64,000 nt of DNA from Candidatus Nitrotoga sp. M5 (GCF_927904885.1 NZ_CAKMNW010000067.1:1-64000), one strand, 5' to 3'; positions 17,425-28,267 are shown, numbered from the stretch's first letter. Notes: generated from the sequence alone by a model not told the origin. Numbers and translations: made by a program.

Positions 17425-18657
17425 CTAAACACCAATCATTTCGTTTAAATCGAATCCCCATTGCAGTGGGTTTTCCAAGTTAATAATACTGTCTTTCGAT
17501 TTCGACAGGTCGATTACTTCCTGCAGGATATGCTCGTTAGAATGGGTTGAGTAGAACACTTTCACTAAGGGCGTGGTCAAACTGCTCTTCGATTGGTCAG
17601 TCACTACGCCCAGACGCCCGGATTTGAGCTTCAGCAAGGTGCCGATTGGATAAATGCCGACCGTTTTAACGAAAGCATGGAAGATGACTTCGTCTAAATG
17701 GCCACTCTGCCATTCTGCCATCTTGCGAATGGATTCTGCAGGATCCCATCCTTTTTTATAGCAGCGATTTGAAGTGATTGCATCATATATGTCACATATC
17801 GCACCCATACGCGCAAATAATGTTAAAGCCTCACCGGATAACTTGTCTGGATAGCCCGTGCCGTCTACGCGCTCGTGATGATGTCGACAGACATCTAGCG
17901 TCACATCGCATATTCCATCAGATTTTTTGAGGAATTCCCAACCTTTAAGCGGATGCGTCTTGACTATATTGAACTCTTCATCCGTTAATTTCCCTGGCTT
18001 GTTGAGCACCTTGGGAGGGATAAAAATCTTCCCAATATCATGCAGTAATCCGGCAATGCCAGCTTGCTTTAACACCTCGCGTTCAAGACCTAGTTGCCGC
18101 CCCAGTGCAATCATCAGAGCGCAAACGGCGATTGAATGTAAATAGGTATAGTCGTCTGCATTTTTGAGTCTGGTCAAACTGATTAATGCAGAGGAATTGC
18201 GTATTACCGATTTGTTTATTTCGTTTGTCAGTGATGCCACATCATCAAGTTTGATTGCATTACCCAAACGTACCTCATTGAATAAGGAAACAACCGTTTC
18301 CTTAGCTTCGGTGAGTACTTTTTTAGCTGTAACTAACTCAATTTGCAAAGACACACACGTTTCAGTTTCAGCTTCTGGTGCGCATCGCATGACCTTCTTC
18401 AGTTCACTCTCATCCTCACCTTTAAGTTCTTCTTCGTCCTCTTCTGGTGAAAGAGTTGCCATATTGGCAACTACATCCAAACCCAGATCAGTGTCTATCC
18501 ATACTTCTTTCACTCCACAGTTTCTGAGAGTATTTAAATCTTTGTTTTCGATAAGTTTGAACGATTTTTTCCAAAAAGGATGATCTATCCACTTACTACA
18601 GATTTCTTGGATATACATGCCTACGCGGACGTCACTCACTTTAATTTTTTTGAGCAT
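17425..18657 (-). CDS. HD-GYP domain cyclic di-GMP phosphodiesterase with DUF3391
   Basis: The 410-residue product has an N-terminal DUF3391-like segment (KIKVSDVRVGMYI, up to about 60), an acidic linker (70-100), a helical segment, and a full HD-GYP domain. The metal-binding dyad is LLHDIGKIFIP (H206, D207) and the GYP signature is HHERVDGTGYP (260-270). The key residues look complete, so hydrolysis of cyclic di-GMP is expected. This would favour motility. The protein is cytoplasmic, with no membrane segment. It lies 38 bases downstream of pgi on the same strand and may be cotranscribed. Compare the degenerate paralogue at 43626. Confidence 0.93.
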   Translation of the reverse strand: MLKKIKVSDVRVGMYIQEICSKWIDHPFWKKSFKLIENKDLNTLRNCGVKEVWIDTDLGLDVVANMATLSPEEDEEELKGEDESELKKVMRCAPEAETETCVSLQIELVTAKKVLTEAKETVVSLFNEVRLGNAIKLDDVASLTNEINKSVIRNSSALISLTRLKNADDYTYLHSIAVCALMIALGRQLGLEREVLKQAGIAGLLHDIGKIFIPPKVLNKPGKLTDEEFNIVKTHPLKGWEFLKKSDGICDVTLDVCRHHHERVDGTGYPDKLSGEALTLFARMGAICDIYDAITSNRCYKKGWDPAESIRKMAEWQSGHLDEVIFHAFVKTVGIYPIGTLLKLKSGRLGVVTDQSKSSLTTPLVKVFYSTHSNEHILQEVIDLSKSKDSIINLENPLQWGFDLNEMIGV

Positions 18658-18695
18658 GACTTAATTAATAGCTGTTAAATCCCACACTTTAATTT

Positions 18696-20339
18696 TTAAA
18701 TTCGACGTGCGAGAAAGTGATTAATCAAGCCATTAGTTGAAGAGTCATGCACAAAAACACGTTCTTTTCTTTGAAGTTCAGGCAGCAATTTACTGGCAAG
18801 TTGTTTGCCGAATTCGACGCCCCACTGGTCAAAAGCATTGGTATCCCAGACCACGCTTTGCACAAACACTTTATGTTCGTAAAGAGCTACCAGCATGCCC
18901 AACGTGTATGGATCCAGCTGATCAAATAGCAAAGTGTTAGTTGGGCGGTTACCCGGGAATACTTTGTATGGCAACAATGTTTCCAGTGATGCACCACTTA
19001 AGCCTTGCTGTTCAAGTTCAGTACGTGCCTCTGCTGAAGTTTTACCTAGCATTAGAGCCTCAGTCTGCGCAAAGCAATTTGCCAGCAATATGGCGTGGTG
19101 TTCGCCTAACGGGTTGTGGCTGTTAATAGGTGCGAGGAAATCTGCAGGCACCATGTGCGTGCCTTGGTGTATAAGTTGATAGAAGGAGTGTTGGCCGTTA
19201 GTGCCGGGTTCACCCCAAATTACCATGCCTGTGTCGTAGTCCACTACCTGCCCATTGTGGTCTACGCACTTACCATTGCTTTCCATTTCGAGCTGTTGCA
19301 GATAAGCAGGAAGGTGTTGCAGATATTGATCGTAGGGCAGAATGGCATACGAAGTTGTACCAAAGAAATTGGCGTACCAGACGCCGAGCATCCCCAGTAT
19401 TGCCGGTATATTTTGTTCCAGTGGCGTTTCACGAAAGTGCTCGTCCATGGCATGAGCACCCGCTAGCAGGCGTTCAAAATTATTTATACCAATATAAAGC
19501 GCAATGGGCAAACCGATAGCCGACCATAATGAGTAACGGCCGCCAACCCAATCCCAAAATTCGAACACATTATCTGGATTAATACCAAATTTGGATGTTG
19601 CAGCGATGTTGGTCGAGATTGCAACGAAATGCTTGCCGACACTCTCGTTAGTGCCCAGAAGGTTAACTAACCAATCGCGCGCGGACTGGGCATTGGTAAG
19701 TGTTTCTAGCGTGGTAAATGTTTTTGAGCTAATTATAAAAAGAGTGGTCTCTGGATCAAGACATTTCAATATTTCTGTCAGGTCCGTAGCATCCACATTA
19801 GAAACGAAATGCACGTTCAATTTCGCGCTTCCGTAAGATTTGAGCGCCTCGCTGACCATAAGCGGCCCTAAGGCCGAACCACCGATGCCGATATTTACCA
19901 CGTCTCGAAACGATTTCCCGGTATGCCCACACAACGTACCATTACGCACCGCTTCAGAGAAAACGCGGATTTGATCCAACACGCGATGCACGTCCGGCAC
20001 AACATCTTTGCCGTCTACATACACCGAAGTGTTTCGTGGCGCGCGCAATGCAGTGTGCAATACTGCACGCTGTTCGCTAGTATTGATCTTGTCGCCATTA
20101 AACATGCGAGCAATCCAATCATCTAGATTTGATTGACGTGCAAGGTTCAGCAACAGTTCGAGCGTTTCCTCGGTAAGGAGATTTTTCGAATAATCCAGTA
20201 ATAAACCATCTAATTGCAATGAGAATTTATCGAAACGCTTCGGGTCATCGCAAAACATTTCGCGCATGGTCCGCTGGCTTATTTCTGTTTGATGAGCTGT
20301 TAAAGCTTGCCAAGCTGGCGAATGGACTAGAGTCGACAT
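18696..20339 (-). CDS. pgi: Glucose-6-phosphate isomerase
   Basis: The 547-residue cytoplasmic enzyme interconverts glucose-6-phosphate and fructose-6-phosphate. It carries [13 protein letters not shown] (149-161), [10 protein letters not shown] (204-213) and the PROSITE signature region [14 protein letters not shown] (263-276). The later [19 protein letters not shown] stretch and the C-terminal [11 protein letters not shown] with the catalytic Lys are also present. Length matches the E. coli type. It is upstream of an HD-GYP gene and downstream of glgB on the same strand. The glycogen genes alongside need the glucose-6-phosphate pool it controls. Confidence 0.97.
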   Translation of the reverse strand: MSTLVHSPAWQALTAHQTEISQRTMREMFCDDPKRFDKFSLQLDGLLLDYSKNLLTEETLELLLNLARQSNLDDWIARMFNGDKINTSEQRAVLHTALRAPRNTSVYVDGKDVVPDVHRVLDQIRVFSEAVRNGTLCGHTGKSFRDVVNIGIGGSALGPLMVSEALKSYGSAKLNVHFVSNVDATDLTEILKCLDPETTLFIISSKTFTTLETLTNAQSARDWLVNLLGTNESVGKHFVAISTNIAATSKFGINPDNVFEFWDWVGGRYSLWSAIGLPIALYIGINNFERLLAGAHAMDEHFRETPLEQNIPAILGMLGVWYANFFGTTSYAILPYDQYLQHLPAYLQQLEMESNGKCVDHNGQVVDYDTGMVIWGEPGTNGQHSFYQLIHQGTHMVPADFLAPINSHNPLGEHHAILLANCFAQTEALMLGKTSAEARTELEQQGLSGASLETLLPYKVFPGNRPTNTLLFDQLDPYTLGMLVALYEHKVFVQSVVWDTNAFDQWGVEFGKQLASKLLPELQRKERVFVHDSSTNGLINHFLARRI

Positions 20340-20480
20340 GGGTTATCTTAAATATTGTTGTTAAATATATATTTTATTGCCAGTTTTCTGCATGATTTTT
20401 TCAAAGATTATGAATCATGCATTTATTTCAATAAATTACAAAGGCCGATAAAAGGCGAGAAGGTGTATGTATTTTGGGTT

Positions 20481-22685
20481 TTATGTTTTTACCGGCGTTA
20501 GCATAATGCCTGCGAGCGGGGGTAAAACTATTTCAAGGGAATAAGGTTGCCCCATCCAAGGTAATAACTCAGCTTGAATTTCACAAGAGTTTCCGAGATT
20601 TCCGCCACCATAATAGTGTGAATCGCTATTGAAAAATTCCCGATATATGCAATTGAACGGAACGCCGATGCGGTAGCTGTGCCTTGGGACTGGCGTGAAA
20701 TTAAAGGCAATCACAACTGTCTCGCCATTTCGACCATGGCGCAAGAAAGAAAGAAGCGAACGTTCGGCGTCCTGACAATCAATCCAGGAAAAGCCACCTT
20801 GGTCAAAATCCTGTTCATATAAAGCCGGCAAGTTACGGTATAGATGATTCAAATCGCGTGCTATGTTTTGTATGCCTTGATGTGGCTCCAAGCTTAGTTG
20901 CCACCATTCGAGCTCCCAACTCGATCTCCATTCACGTCCTTGGCCAAATTCATTGCCCATAAAGTTAAGCTTTTTGCCTGGACTCGTCATTTGAAAAGTG
21001 AGTAATAAGCGTAGATTGGCAAACTTCTGCCAGCTATCGCCGGGCATTTTGTCGAGTAGCGAACCCTTGCCATGTACTACCTCATCATGTGAAAACGGCA
21101 GCATGAAATTTTCGCTATAAGTATAAAGCTGACTAAATGTCAGTTGATTATGGTTGTAGCAGCGGTAAATTGGATCTAGCAGCATAAAGCTAAGTGTGTC
21201 ATTCATCCAGCCCATGTTCCACTTCATGGAAAAGCCGAGTCCGCTAAGATACACTGGGCGCGAAATTCCCGGCCATGAAGTGGATTCCTCGGCTAGCGTC
21301 AATGCACCCGGGAATACTTCATGTACCATGATGTTAAGTTCACGCAGGAATTCTATGGCTTCGAGATTCTCTCGGCCACCATGTTTGTTAGGCAGCCATT
21401 CGCCTGATTTACGTGAATAATCAAGATACAGCATGGAAGCTACCGCATCCACGCGCAGGCCATCGAAATGAAATTGAGACAACCAGTAATGCGCACTCGA
21501 CAACAAAAAGCTTTTCACCTCGTTACGGCCATAGTTAAAAATGTGCGTGCCCCAGTCCTGATGCAAGCCAAGGCGCGGGTCTTCGTGCTCGTAAAGCGCT
21601 GTGCCATCAAAATACGCCAGCGCAAACGCGTCCTGAGGGAAATGTGCTGGCACCCAATCGAGCAGCACGCCAATTCCCGCTTGATGGCAACTGTCTATGA
21701 AGTGGCATAAATCATCAGGGGATCCGAAACGACTGGTCGCAGCGAAATAGCCTGTTGCTTGATAACCCCATGATTCGTCAAGCGGGTGTTCAGAAATTGG
21801 CATGAGCTCAACATGGGTATAACCCATATCTTTGAGATAGGGAACAAGGTTATCAGCAAGTTCGCGATAGGTATAAAAGCGCCCGTCAGGATGACGTTTC
21901 CATGATCCCGCATGAACTTCATAGATGTTAAGGGGGGCGTGCAACCAGTCCCAGTTACTGCGCTGCTCCATCCATTCTTCATCTTGCCATGTGTGATGGA
22001 TAGCAGAGGCAGTGCGAGCAGCAGTACCAGGCCTCAATTCAAATGCGTTGGCGTAGGGGTCGGTTTTGACAAACAAGCTGCCGGCGTGGTTGCGGATCTC
22101 GAATTTGTATAGCAAGCCTTGTTTAATCTCTGGGATAAATAACTCCCATACGCCGCTGGAACCATGCGCAGCCATGGGATGAACCCGTCCATCCCAACTG
22201 TTAAATTCGCCTATCACGCTAATCCGCTCGGCATTGGGTGCCCACACAGCAAAACGCACACCGGGGATGCCGTCAATTTGTGTTGCATGGGAGCCCAGTA
22301 ATCGATAGGCTTGATGTAACTTTCCTTCGTTAAAAAGGTGCAAATCGAAATCGGAAATTTGTGGTGCAAAAGCATAACAATCATGCACCAAGCTCTCCAC
22401 GCCGTAGTTGGGCCCTGGTCTATTTTCCTTAATGCGCAGGATATAGGGATGGCGTGGTTCTTTACTGCCATGCCATTCGAATAAACCATCTGAATGAAGG
22501 CGTATTAGCGCCTCGCTGCCATGTTGAGTTTTCAGCCAAACTTCACTGGCGTGAGGATTGAATACCCGCACTACATACCTTCCATTTTCGTGGTGTGGAC
22601 CAAGATAAGCGAAGGGATTATGCAGTCGCTCTTGAATCAGCAATTCAGCACGCGGATCAAGTTTGAGGTGAAGGTCTAATATCAT
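20481..22685 (-). CDS. glgB: 1,4-alpha-glucan branching enzyme GlgB
   Basis: The 734-residue enzyme makes the alpha-1,6 branches of glycogen. Domains are an N1 module (1-110), a CBM48 module (about 140-230, VRFAVWAPNAERISVIGEFN), a GH13 barrel (about 255-600) and a C-terminal beta domain. The catalytic nucleophile is D413 in LRVDAV, the acid/base is E466 in LAEES, and the third carboxylate lies in FSHDEVVHGK. Length is that of a standard GlgB. It is divergent from glgC across about 95 bases, so the two probably share a control region. Confidence 0.97.
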   Translation of the reverse strand: MILDLHLKLDPRAELLIQERLHNPFAYLGPHHENGRYVVRVFNPHASEVWLKTQHGSEALIRLHSDGLFEWHGSKEPRHPYILRIKENRPGPNYGVESLVHDCYAFAPQISDFDLHLFNEGKLHQAYRLLGSHATQIDGIPGVRFAVWAPNAERISVIGEFNSWDGRVHPMAAHGSSGVWELFIPEIKQGLLYKFEIRNHAGSLFVKTDPYANAFELRPGTAARTASAIHHTWQDEEWMEQRSNWDWLHAPLNIYEVHAGSWKRHPDGRFYTYRELADNLVPYLKDMGYTHVELMPISEHPLDESWGYQATGYFAATSRFGSPDDLCHFIDSCHQAGIGVLLDWVPAHFPQDAFALAYFDGTALYEHEDPRLGLHQDWGTHIFNYGRNEVKSFLLSSAHYWLSQFHFDGLRVDAVASMLYLDYSRKSGEWLPNKHGGRENLEAIEFLRELNIMVHEVFPGALTLAEESTSWPGISRPVYLSGLGFSMKWNMGWMNDTLSFMLLDPIYRCYNHNQLTFSQLYTYSENFMLPFSHDEVVHGKGSLLDKMPGDSWQKFANLRLLLTFQMTSPGKKLNFMGNEFGQGREWRSSWELEWWQLSLEPHQGIQNIARDLNHLYRNLPALYEQDFDQGGFSWIDCQDAERSLLSFLRHGRNGETVVIAFNFTPVPRHSYRIGVPFNCIYREFFNSDSHYYGGGNLGNSCEIQAELLPWMGQPYSLEIVLPPLAGIMLTPVKT

Positions 22686-22780
22686 AGTGAGGTGATTATA
22701 ACCATAATTAAGGCGCGTCTATACTTACAATCTGATACAGTTATGAACATGATTCTAAATCAATGACTATGGAGGTAATT

Positions 22781-24061
22781 ATGTCGTCATCTGAAAAATT
22801 GCGTTTTGTAAGTGCGTTAACTAAAAGTACTTATGCCATGATTTTGGCTGGAGGGCGTGGGACTCGCCTGCATCAACTAACAGACTGGCGAGCAAAACCT
22901 GCAGTGCCATTTGGTGGGAAATTTCGAATCATCGATTTTGTGTTGTCAAATTGTGTGAATTCTGGAATCAGGCGGATAGGTGTGGCGACGCAATACAAAT
23001 CACATAGCCTTATTCAGCATATTCAGCGCGGCTGGAGTTTTCTGAATGGCCAGTTTGGTGAATTCGTTGATGTGCTGCCGGCACAGCAAAGAATAGAGGA
23101 AATGTGGTATCGGGGCACGGCCGATGCGGTATTCCAAAATATGGATATCATGAGTGATACTAATCCAGACCACGTGCTGATATTGGCGGGCGATCACGTT
23201 TACAAGATGGACTACGGCAAGCTCATTGCCGCCCATGTAGAAAGGCAGGCCGACATAACTGTTGCGTGTGTCGAGGTGCCAATCAGCGATGCTAGTGCTT
23301 TCGGCGTTATGGGCGTGGATAAAGAGTTACGAGTGTTAAGTTTTAACGAGAAGCCCGACCATCCAACTCCGACCCCTGGCAACCCTGATCTAGTATTGGC
23401 TAGTATGGGTGTGTATGTGTTTAACACTCGCTTTCTGTACGAGCAACTGATTCGGGACGCAGAAGACAAGGACTCCAACCATGATTTTGGTAAGGACATT
23501 ATCCCGTATCTGTTGTCCGAGAACTACCGCGTGTTTGCGCATAGCTTTGAAAATAGCTGCGTACATCTGAATGGCGAAGTACCCTATTGGCGAGATGTGG
23601 GAACTGTAGATGCTTACTGGGAAGCTAACATGGAACTTACCAAAGTCACCCCCGCCCTAAATATGTATGATCGGGAATGGCCAATTTGGACGTATCAGGA
23701 ACAATTGCCACCGGCCAAATTTGTCTTCGATGAAACTGCTCGCCGTGGCATGGCTGTGGATTCTTTAGTATCAGGAGGCTGCATCATAAGCGGCGCTCTC
23801 GTACGTAATTCGCTGCTATTTTCTAACGTGCACGTACATAGTTACAGTAATGTCGAAGACTCAGTAATTTTGCCCAACGTAAAAGTTTCACGCAATGTAA
23901 AGCTTAAGCGAGTAGTAGTGGACAAAGGTTGCGTGATTCCAGAGGGCATGACCGCCGGGTTTAACCGTGAAGAAGATGAGAGACGTTTTTTTGTAAGTGA
24001 TAACGGTATTACTCTGATTACATCTGACATGTTGGGCCAGGAATTGCACCGCGTGCGTTAA
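22781..24061 (+). CDS. glgC: Glucose-1-phosphate adenylyltransferase
   Basis: This enzyme makes ADP-glucose from glucose-1-phosphate and ATP, the committed step of glycogen synthesis. It has the nucleotidyltransferase motif [44 protein letters not shown] and NEKP. The C-terminal left-handed beta-helix follows. I chose the ATG at 22781 (426 residues) because GGAGG sits 5 bases upstream at 22771-22775; an in-frame ATG at 22763 would add six residues but lies before that ribosome site. A GH57 gene follows 37 bases later on the same strand. Confidence 0.96.
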   Translation: MSSSEKLRFVSALTKSTYAMILAGGRGTRLHQLTDWRAKPAVPFGGKFRIIDFVLSNCVNSGIRRIGVATQYKSHSLIQHIQRGWSFLNGQFGEFVDVLPAQQRIEEMWYRGTADAVFQNMDIMSDTNPDHVLILAGDHVYKMDYGKLIAAHVERQADITVACVEVPISDASAFGVMGVDKELRVLSFNEKPDHPTPTPGNPDLVLASMGVYVFNTRFLYEQLIRDAEDKDSNHDFGKDIIPYLLSENYRVFAHSFENSCVHLNGEVPYWRDVGTVDAYWEANMELTKVTPALNMYDREWPIWTYQEQLPPAKFVFDETARRGMAVDSLVSGGCIISGALVRNSLLFSNVHVHSYSNVEDSVILPNVKVSRNVKLKRVVVDKGCVIPEGMTAGFNREEDERRFFVSDNGITLITSDMLGQELHRVR

Positions 24062-24098
24062 ATTCAGGTCTGCCAAGATTTAAATAAATGGAGTAATA

Positions 24099-25817
24099 AT
24101 GTCCAGGCCCCTCGATTTAATTTTTCTCTGGCATATGCATCAGCCAGATTATCGCGATTATGCCAGTGGCGACTTCTTGTTGCCATGGGTTTATCTGCAT
24201 GCAATCAAAGATTACGCCGATATGGCTTTTCACTTGGAGCAACATCCTCAGGTGAAGGGAACAGTAAATTTCGTGCCTGTTTTGCTGGATCAACTTGAAG
24301 ATTACGAACAGCAGTTTGCCACCGGCCAGATACGCGATCCGTTGTTGCGACTGCTGGCTCGCGAGAATCTCAGTGATTTGAACAAGGCAGAGCGCGATTT
24401 GGCTTTAACAAGTTGTTTCCGCAGCAATCACTATAGCATGGTTGAGCCGTATCATGCTTACAAGCGCCTGTCTGATTTATACAAAATGCTTGAACCCGGC
24501 GGCGATATAGAGCTTGACTATCTGTCTGGACAATACTTCTCCGACTTGCTGACTTGGTATCACTTGGCGTGGTGTGGAGAAAGTGTACGGCGCGAACACG
24601 ACTTGGTCATTCGCCTAATGGGTAAGAACGAAGGTTTTAATTATGCCGATCGCAAGTTGTTATTTGATCTAATCGGACAAGTCATTGGCGGCATTATTCC
24701 GCGCTATCGAAAATTGGCTGAAAGCGGTCAAATTGAACTTTCCACGACACCTCACTATCATCCGCTTGCACCGTTATTGCTGGACCTCAATAGTGCAACA
24801 GAAAGCTTACCGGAAATCAGCCTGCCGCAATCTAAATGCTATCCTGGGGGAAAATCACGCGTCCAAGCACATCTTATTTCCGCCAAACAAAGCCACCATG
24901 CACGCTTTGGCTCTACTCCAAATGGCATCTGGCCAGCGGAAGGCGCTGTTTCAACCGCTTTGCTGGAAGTATTGGCGGAGCAAGGATACCGATGGACGGC
25001 GACTGGAGAAGGTGTATTGGCAAACAGCTTGCGCACCGCAGAGCATAAATTGCCTGAGCGTGCCCAATATCTTTATCGCCCCTATCATTTGCAAGGCGTT
25101 GCAAGTGGAGTGCGCTGTTTTTTTCGAGATGATCACCTATCAGATCTGATCGGTTTTGAATATTCGAGTTGGAATGGCAAAGATGCCGCACTGCATTTTG
25201 TTTCCCAGTTGGAATCGATCGCACAACAGGCGCCTGAGGGGGAAGTGCCAGTGGTTAGCGTTATCCTGGATGGTGAAAATGCTTGGGAATATTATCCCTA
25301 TAATGGCTATCATTTCTTTGCTGATTTATATTCTGAGTTACAAGTGCATTCTACAATTAGTACCACGACCTATAGCGAATATCTGGATCGGCTTGATGCT
25401 GTTGAAGCAAACCACCAGCTTGCGAAGGAAAGGGAGCTGCCGCACCTTGTTGCCGGTAGTTGGGTGTACGGTAATTTCTCGACTTGGATTGGCTCGCCCG
25501 ATAAAAACCGCGCTTGGGATTTGTTGTGTATAGCGAAACAAAGTTATGACTTGGTGATGGCAAGCGCCCGCTTGAACGAGGCAGAGTGCTTGGTTGCAGA
25601 AAAACAATTAGCTTCGTGCGAAAGTTCCGACTGGTTCTGGTGGTTTGGTGATTACAATCCTGCTCATGCAGTGGAGAGTTTTGATCGCCTTTATCGTAGT
25701 AATCTAATGCAGTTATATGGTTACTTAAAATTACCTGTCCCAGTCATCTTGAATTCTCCAATCAGCCAAGGTGGTGGTTTACCTGAATCAGGTGGCACGA
25801 TGCGTCGTGGATCTTGA
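24099..25817 (+). CDS. Glycoside hydrolase family 57 alpha-glucan enzyme
   Basis: The 572-residue product has the GH57 motifs: HMHQP (12-16), IWPAEGAVS (277-285) with the probable nucleophile E281, and DGENAWE (391-397) with the probable acid/base D391. The family includes alpha-amylases, amylopullulanases and branching enzymes. The exact activity cannot be fixed from motifs. There is no signal peptide, so it probably acts on internal glycogen or maltodextrin. It follows glgC by 37 bases with AATGGAGTAAT upstream of the ATG and is likely cotranscribed. The last ~25 residues are Gly/Ser-rich and look unstructured. Confidence 0.9.
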   Translation: MSRPLDLIFLWHMHQPDYRDYASGDFLLPWVYLHAIKDYADMAFHLEQHPQVKGTVNFVPVLLDQLEDYEQQFATGQIRDPLLRLLARENLSDLNKAERDLALTSCFRSNHYSMVEPYHAYKRLSDLYKMLEPGGDIELDYLSGQYFSDLLTWYHLAWCGESVRREHDLVIRLMGKNEGFNYADRKLLFDLIGQVIGGIIPRYRKLAESGQIELSTTPHYHPLAPLLLDLNSATESLPEISLPQSKCYPGGKSRVQAHLISAKQSHHARFGSTPNGIWPAEGAVSTALLEVLAEQGYRWTATGEGVLANSLRTAEHKLPERAQYLYRPYHLQGVASGVRCFFRDDHLSDLIGFEYSSWNGKDAALHFVSQLESIAQQAPEGEVPVVSVILDGENAWEYYPYNGYHFFADLYSELQVHSTISTTTYSEYLDRLDAVEANHQLAKERELPHLVAGSWVYGNFSTWIGSPDKNRAWDLLCIAKQSYDLVMASARLNEAECLVAEKQLASCESSDWFWWFGDYNPAHAVESFDRLYRSNLMQLYGYLKLPVPVILNSPISQGGGLPESGGTMRRGS

Positions 25818-25873
25818 TATTGTGATTGCATTTGTTTGGCAATTCAACACACTGTAAAAGCTTAAAACAGTGC

Positions 25874-25900
25874 TAAAGGTAACGCTACTAGTGCCGATAA
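25874..25900 (+). promoter_or_regulatory. FliA (sigma-28) type promoter between the two GH57 genes
   Basis: TAAAGGTA (25874-25881), 11 bases, then GCCGATAA (25893-25900): the -10 is the exact consensus, the spacing is exact, and the -35 matches 6 of 8 (TAAAGTTT). The gap from 25818 to 26167 holds no other gene. The next gene is the 4-alpha-glucanotransferase at 26168, 260 bases downstream; a small RNA is the alternative product. Confidence 0.55.
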
Positions 25901-26167
25901 GCTCGATATCAGATCAGATTGAGACTAGTTCACATGAGTAGTTGTACGTCGAACTTGGATCCGCCGCACAAAAAACATTGACCGACTACCGATTTAGAAT
26001 CTCTATTTGTGGCTCATTTCAATATAACTGATATCTATAAAGTTTTATCAATTAAGATTGGTTGTAGTGCATCAATTTTGTAATGGGTGATGTGAGGGCC
26101 ATTGAATATCAAGTATTTTTGGTTCCTACAGGTATCAGCCTGATTGCAACTAACATAGGATCCGAAA

Positions 26168-28195
26168 ATGAAAACAGGCGAAACAGTCTCCTTACTTTTT
26201 GGCGTTCATGCTCACCAGCCGGTGGGCAATTTCCCTGAAGTGGTGGACGACGCGCATCAACGTTGCTATAAGCCCTTTCTGCATATATTACATCGCTATC
26301 CTGATTTTCGTTTTGCCGTACATTTCAGCGGCTGGTTACTCGACTACCTATTTAATAAATATCCGCAAGATATGGCTTTACTTACTGAAATGGTAAAACG
26401 GGGTCAGGTCGAGATGTTTGGTGGCGGAGATACCGAACCGGTTCTCGCGGTCATTCCCAACCGCGATCGCATCGGACAGATTGTCAGGTTATCTGACAAA
26501 CTGGAAGCCAGAATGGGCACAAGGGCACAAGGTGCATGGTTAACCGAACGTGTGTGGGAGGCAACAGTAGTACCTGCCTTATCAGATTCCAAAATTGAAT
26601 ACGTCACAGTAGATGACTATCACTTCTTGTGTAGTGGCAAGCGCACTGAAGAATTGAATGGCTATTTCACCACAGAAGAGGACGGTCGCAAACTTGATTT
26701 ATTTCCGATCTCTGAGGCGTTACGCTATCGCATGCCGTTTTCTCCGGCGCATGAAGTAGTCGCGTATTTGGAAAGCCTGACGCGTAACGACCAGCAAGCA
26801 TCAGCCGTGTATTTCGACGATATCGAAAAATTTGGTATCTGGCCGGAAACTTACCAGTGGGTTTATGAACAGGGCTGGCTGGAAAATTTTATTCGTGGGG
26901 TGCTAGCTTCATCGAAAATTGCCTCACAGACCTATTACGACTATCACGCAGGTGAAAAAACGCGCGGCATTGTATATCTGCCCACCACCTCTTACATCGA
27001 AATGAACGAGTGGACTTTGCCGATGGCTGCGGCCCATACTTATGCCGATTTGGTTAATACAGAAAAATCGGGTGGTCATTACGAAGAGCGTAAGGCATTT
27101 CTGCGCGGTGGCATCTGGAAGAATTTTTTCACCCGTTATCCCGAGTCAAATTGGATGCACAAGCGCATGTTGGGATTATCTGAGCGTTTGCATGCATTGC
27201 CGGAAGAGAAGCGCTCACTTGAGCTGCTTGATCAACTCTATATTGCACAAGCCAACGACGCATACTGGCATGGCTTGTTTGGCGGGTTGTATCTGCCACA
27301 CCTGCGTCGTGCGGTATACGGTGCCATCGTCAAGCTGGAATTTTTACTAGATCAAATCCTCCCACGTGCAGCTTGTATTTGCACCGATGCCGACAGTGAC
27401 GGTCACGATGAAATTTTCCTGCATAACGCAATGTTGCAAGCTATTGTGAAACTTGACGGCAGCGCCAGCATATCCGAACTCGATGCGTATCAATTGCATC
27501 ACAACTTTGGCGATACCCTGCGCCGCCAATCAGAGCATTATTTCCGCAAAATTGAATCCAGCCATGCTATGCAGCCGCATAATGGTAGTGGTATCGTTTC
27601 AGCGCATGATCGCGTGGCTTTCAAGCATGAAATTACTGCGGAAAATTTGATGGCAGATAGCCATGCACTGACCATATTTCGTGATTACTTACGTCAGAAT
27701 GGTGAAGAAGTTGAGCTTGCTTATGAACTGGTCAAAACGAACAACGAAGAAATGGTATTTCGCACCGAGCTTGATGGCAAGGTTATAAAAAAACACATTA
27801 GGCTTAACGCTAATTGTTTATGCGTTAGTTACACTTTTGCTAGCGCATTACAAGGAAGTTTCCTCACTCGTGTAGCACTGGCGATGCCGAGTTGTGATGG
27901 TTATTCCGGACGCTATATCCAAAATGAAAAAATTCTCAGCGGTTTTGGAAGTGTGCTCGAATTGACCGATTTGGATGGCTTAGTGCTGGATGACGGTATA
28001 TTAGGTGGAAATTTAGTGCTGAATAACAATTACCCGATCCAGTTACATGGCATGCCATATTTTACAGTTTCGCAATCCGAAGCCGGATTCGAAAAGATTA
28101 TGCAGGCTGTAATGCTAACCCTGCAATGGCCACTTTCTCAAAGTGAGATGAGCATTAAATTGACCATAAAACCGGGTAACGAGATGCAGTCATGA
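26168..28195 (+). CDS. 4-alpha-glucanotransferase, GH57 (DUF1925/DUF1926 type)
   Basis: The 675-residue product begins LLFGVHAHQPVGNFPEV, followed by GGGDTEPVLAVIPNRD, WLTERVWE (124-131, probable nucleophile E127) and YFDDIEKFGIWP (215-226, probable acid/base Asp 217 or 218). This is the arrangement of the Thermococcus-type 4-alpha-glucanotransferase, which moves maltooligosaccharide units between glucans. The middle contains the DUF1925 region and residues about 390-670 the beta-rich DUF1926 region. It is cytoplasmic. It has AGGATCCGAAA before the ATG. With glgB, glgC and the other GH57 it forms a glycogen storage and remodelling set. Confidence 0.93.
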   Translation: MKTGETVSLLFGVHAHQPVGNFPEVVDDAHQRCYKPFLHILHRYPDFRFAVHFSGWLLDYLFNKYPQDMALLTEMVKRGQVEMFGGGDTEPVLAVIPNRDRIGQIVRLSDKLEARMGTRAQGAWLTERVWEATVVPALSDSKIEYVTVDDYHFLCSGKRTEELNGYFTTEEDGRKLDLFPISEALRYRMPFSPAHEVVAYLESLTRNDQQASAVYFDDIEKFGIWPETYQWVYEQGWLENFIRGVLASSKIASQTYYDYHAGEKTRGIVYLPTTSYIEMNEWTLPMAAAHTYADLVNTEKSGGHYEERKAFLRGGIWKNFFTRYPESNWMHKRMLGLSERLHALPEEKRSLELLDQLYIAQANDAYWHGLFGGLYLPHLRRAVYGAIVKLEFLLDQILPRAACICTDADSDGHDEIFLHNAMLQAIVKLDGSASISELDAYQLHHNFGDTLRRQSEHYFRKIESSHAMQPHNGSGIVSAHDRVAFKHEITAENLMADSHALTIFRDYLRQNGEEVELAYELVKTNNEEMVFRTELDGKVIKKHIRLNANCLCVSYTFASALQGSFLTRVALAMPSCDGYSGRYIQNEKILSGFGSVLELTDLDGLVLDDGILGGNLVLNNNYPIQLHGMPYFTVSQSEAGFEKIMQAVMLTLQWPLSQSEMSIKLTIKPGNEMQS

Positions 28196-28245
28196 TAATT
28201 CATAAACATTTCATACTGTACGTGGAAAAATAGCTAATTCGACTT

Positions 28246-28267
28246 AGTACCGTTTGCGAGCGGTACT
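28246..28267. terminator. Hairpin after the glucanotransferase gene
   Basis: AGTACCG and CGGTACT form a 7-bp stem with an 8-base loop, 51 bases past the stop. No real T-run follows on either strand, so it is at best a weak terminator. The rest of 28196-28460 shows nothing recognisable. Confidence 0.3.

Noticed and set aside
20444-20451. Exact GCCGATAA (FliA -10) on the plus strand
   Set aside because: No -35 at the right distance, and it reads into the 3' end of glgB on the opposite strand. About two such octamers are expected by chance in the window.
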